From CAZSPL01 sp964608735 (GTDB taxonomy: Bacteria > JAJVIF01 > JAPKYR01 > CAZSPL01), in contig CAZSPL010000082.1 in the NCBI GenBank assembly GCA_964608735.1, forward strand, positions 1 to 14,545: a stretch of DNA of 14,545 nt, written 5' to 3'. Shown piece by piece: positions 13,294 through 14,545 of this stretch. Position numbers and translations under genes: made by a program. A model generated the notes under the pieces. The model saw nothing but the letters and a program-made list of their open reading frames with translations, was not told the origin of the DNA and made no database searches. How positions within the stretch are numbered: the first letter of the stretch is position 1; every line of letters begins with the position of its first letter.

Positions 13294-14545
13294 ATGAAAA
13301 CCTTCTCGCGCTGCATAGTCGTATCGCTGATGGCGATACTGCTCTGCCTTCCCGTCTACGGCTTCGGCATCAAGGATATCGTCAAGGATGTCGCCGGTGA
13401 GGCCCTCGATGAGATCCCCGACCTCAACCTCGGACTCGACGATGACGACCCCATCACCACGAGCCTCAACGATGCCATCACCGAGGTGCCGTTCCTCGAC
13501 AACTACGAGCCCGCATATTTCCTCCCCATGGGCGAGCTTCCAAGAGGCCCCGGCGGACACTACCTCCTCATGCCCGGATGCTACCAGATAACCCTCGAAA
13601 GCTTCTGCCTCCACGCCGGCACTCATGCCCCAACCAAAGGCAAGGGTTATCTCTATGCCCCGCTCAAAGGGCCCCGCGCTTCCATCATCGAGAACATCCT
13701 CGAAAACTCCTCCGAACATCCCGAAATACCCCAATACGACCTGCAGACCCTCATCTGGGCCATCCTCGCGCGTACGAGAATAAGCGAGATGGACACCGAC
13801 ATGCAGATGACCGCCGCGAAGCTCCTCACCCCCAAGGAAATGCTCGAACTCGAAACCACCGCACTCGATACCGTGAAAACAGAATTGTGGGACCATTTCT
13901 ACGGCAAGCTGCCATCCGGCGTCAGGCAGGCGATGGAAACCAAGGCGGCACTACGTAATGCAATGACCTCCGGAAGCTACACCTACAGCCAGCTCGAAAA
14001 CATAGCCGTGCTTCCCGGCGACGCCCCTTGGACAAAGGACGATCGGGAAATCCCCGGCGGACGATGGTCGTTCCATCCCGACGGCTACTTCATTCGCTAC
14101 TTCCCCAGCGGATATCCGACTACGAAAGTGCAGGTCTCGGTACCCGACATTTGCGCCGTTACCGCCGATGAATCCGGACGTATCACACATCTCGGCGACG
14201 CCTGGGGCAATTCGCTCGACATAAGCTACTCCGGCGGCAATGCGGCCTATTCATTCACCGGCCCGGACCACGCCAACGAACACGCCATGCTCAGCGGGCA
14301 ATGGACCGGCCCTGCGAATCCATCCGGACTCTCAAGCTGGGCGGTAAATCATGAAAAAGAAGTGAAAGACCTGTGCGGCAAGGATAAGGACATCCGCGAG
14401 ATAATGGCGTTCGGGAAATTTTCATACTGCGTCGATGCCACCGTAAGCGGCTCCGCGGGCGATGCCGCGTCAAATCTCGTCAAGCAGGCGTGGCAGGATG
14501 CGGTCTGCGAAGTGATGGGCGTCGGAAGCGGCTTCTCACTCGATT
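13294..14545 (+). CDS. Large secreted protein of unknown function (3' end off the right edge)
   Basis: An ATG at 13294 with perfect AGGAGG nine bases upstream opens a frame of 417 codons that runs off the window. It has a clear signal peptide (MKTFSRCIVVSLMAILLCLPVYGFG), so the product is exported. The mature protein has an acidic start (DLNLGLDDDDP), then a block that looks strongly conserved: GHYLLMPGCYQITLESFCLH, AGTHAPTKGKGYLYAPLKGP, HPEIPQYDLQTLIWAILART and TAAKLLTPKEMLELE (about residues 86-195). I recall similar GYLYAPLKGP and HPEIxQxDxQxLxWAI phrases in unannotated secreted proteins of diverse environmental bacteria, but cannot name a family. Further on, SFHPDGYFIRYFPSGYPTTK looks like a beta-rich repeat. 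A minus-strand ORF over 13276-13896 is a shadow. Confidence 0.85.
   Translation, partial: MKTFSRCIVVSLMAILLCLPVYGFGIKDIVKDVAGEALDEIPDLNLGLDDDDPITTSLNDAITEVPFLDNYEPAYFLPMGELPRGPGGHYLLMPGCYQITLESFCLHAGTHAPTKGKGYLYAPLKGPRASIIENILENSSEHPEIPQYDLQTLIWAILARTRISEMDTDMQMTAAKLLTPKEMLELETTALDTVKTELWDHFYGKLPSGVRQAMETKAALRNAMTSGSYTYSQLENIAVLPGDAPWTKDDREIPGGRWSFHPDGYFIRYFPSGYPTTKVQVSVPDICAVTADESGRITHLGDAWGNSLDISYSGGNAAYSFTGPDHANEHAMLSGQWTGPANPSGLSSWAVNHEKEVKDLCGKDKDIREIMAFGKFSYCVDATVSGSAGDAASNLVKQAWQDAVCEVMGVGSGFSLD

Noticed and set aside
13276..13896. 206-aa minus-strand ORF over the start of the secreted-protein gene
   Set aside because: The plus strand has a perfect SD, an ATG and a signal peptide and stays open to the edge; the minus frame is a shadow from GC-rich codons.

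Overview
The window looks like chromosomal DNA from an uncultured Gram-negative bacterium. It carries SecD/SecF, an HtpX-type membrane protease, a KtrB/TrkH potassium transporter subunit, an FtsK DNA translocase and a family 4 uracil-DNA glycosylase. Two ORFs have clear signal peptides, Shine-Dalgarno (SD) sequences are strong, and several genes start at GTG or TTG. Intergenic regions are unusually rich in short palindromic and dispersed repeats. I cannot name the phylum from this sequence.

Layout. 1-930 (minus): the N-terminal part of a secreted protein running off the left edge, a 69-aa two-helix membrane protein, and a 205-bp gap with a palindromic repeat and the terminator of the sec operon. 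931-3670 (minus): secF and secD as a tight operon with a strong promoter, a GTG start for secD, and a long Pro/Glu-rich insert in SecD. 3671-4230: a 560-bp gap with five copies of a CACGGACAAGC repeat, three of them closed by an inverted arm. 4231-6563 (minus): htpX and a ktrB/trkH-like gene, separated by a 12-bp triplicated repeat. 6571-7839: an accessory-looking cluster with a PIN-domain ribonuclease (minus, TTG start), an unrecognised 112-aa ORF (plus) and a DUF3467-like small protein (minus) that sits 15 bp behind ftsK. 7855-10245 (minus): ftsK with an added acidic tail. 10246-10688: a repeat-rich gap with three hairpins, each preceded by GGGTAG. 10689-11453 (minus): a STAS domain fused to a degenerate receiver domain. 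11607-12170 (minus): family 4 UDG with a near-consensus promoter. 12171-12505: a gap holding back-to-back promoters and a two-hairpin leader ending in an intrinsic terminator. 12506-13123 (plus): an NYN-domain putative nuclease. 13294 to the right edge (plus): a large secreted protein of unknown function.

How the genes work together: SecDF drives late steps of protein export, HtpX performs membrane quality control, and KtrB/TrkH takes up K+; these are housekeeping envelope functions. FtsK and UDG serve the chromosome. The PIN/112-aa/DUF3467 cluster and the NYN gene behind its attenuator-like leader are the most accessory-looking parts. The most unexplained signals are the two families of intergenic palindromes, one resembling REP elements with a GTAG head, the other showing compensatory base changes between copies.
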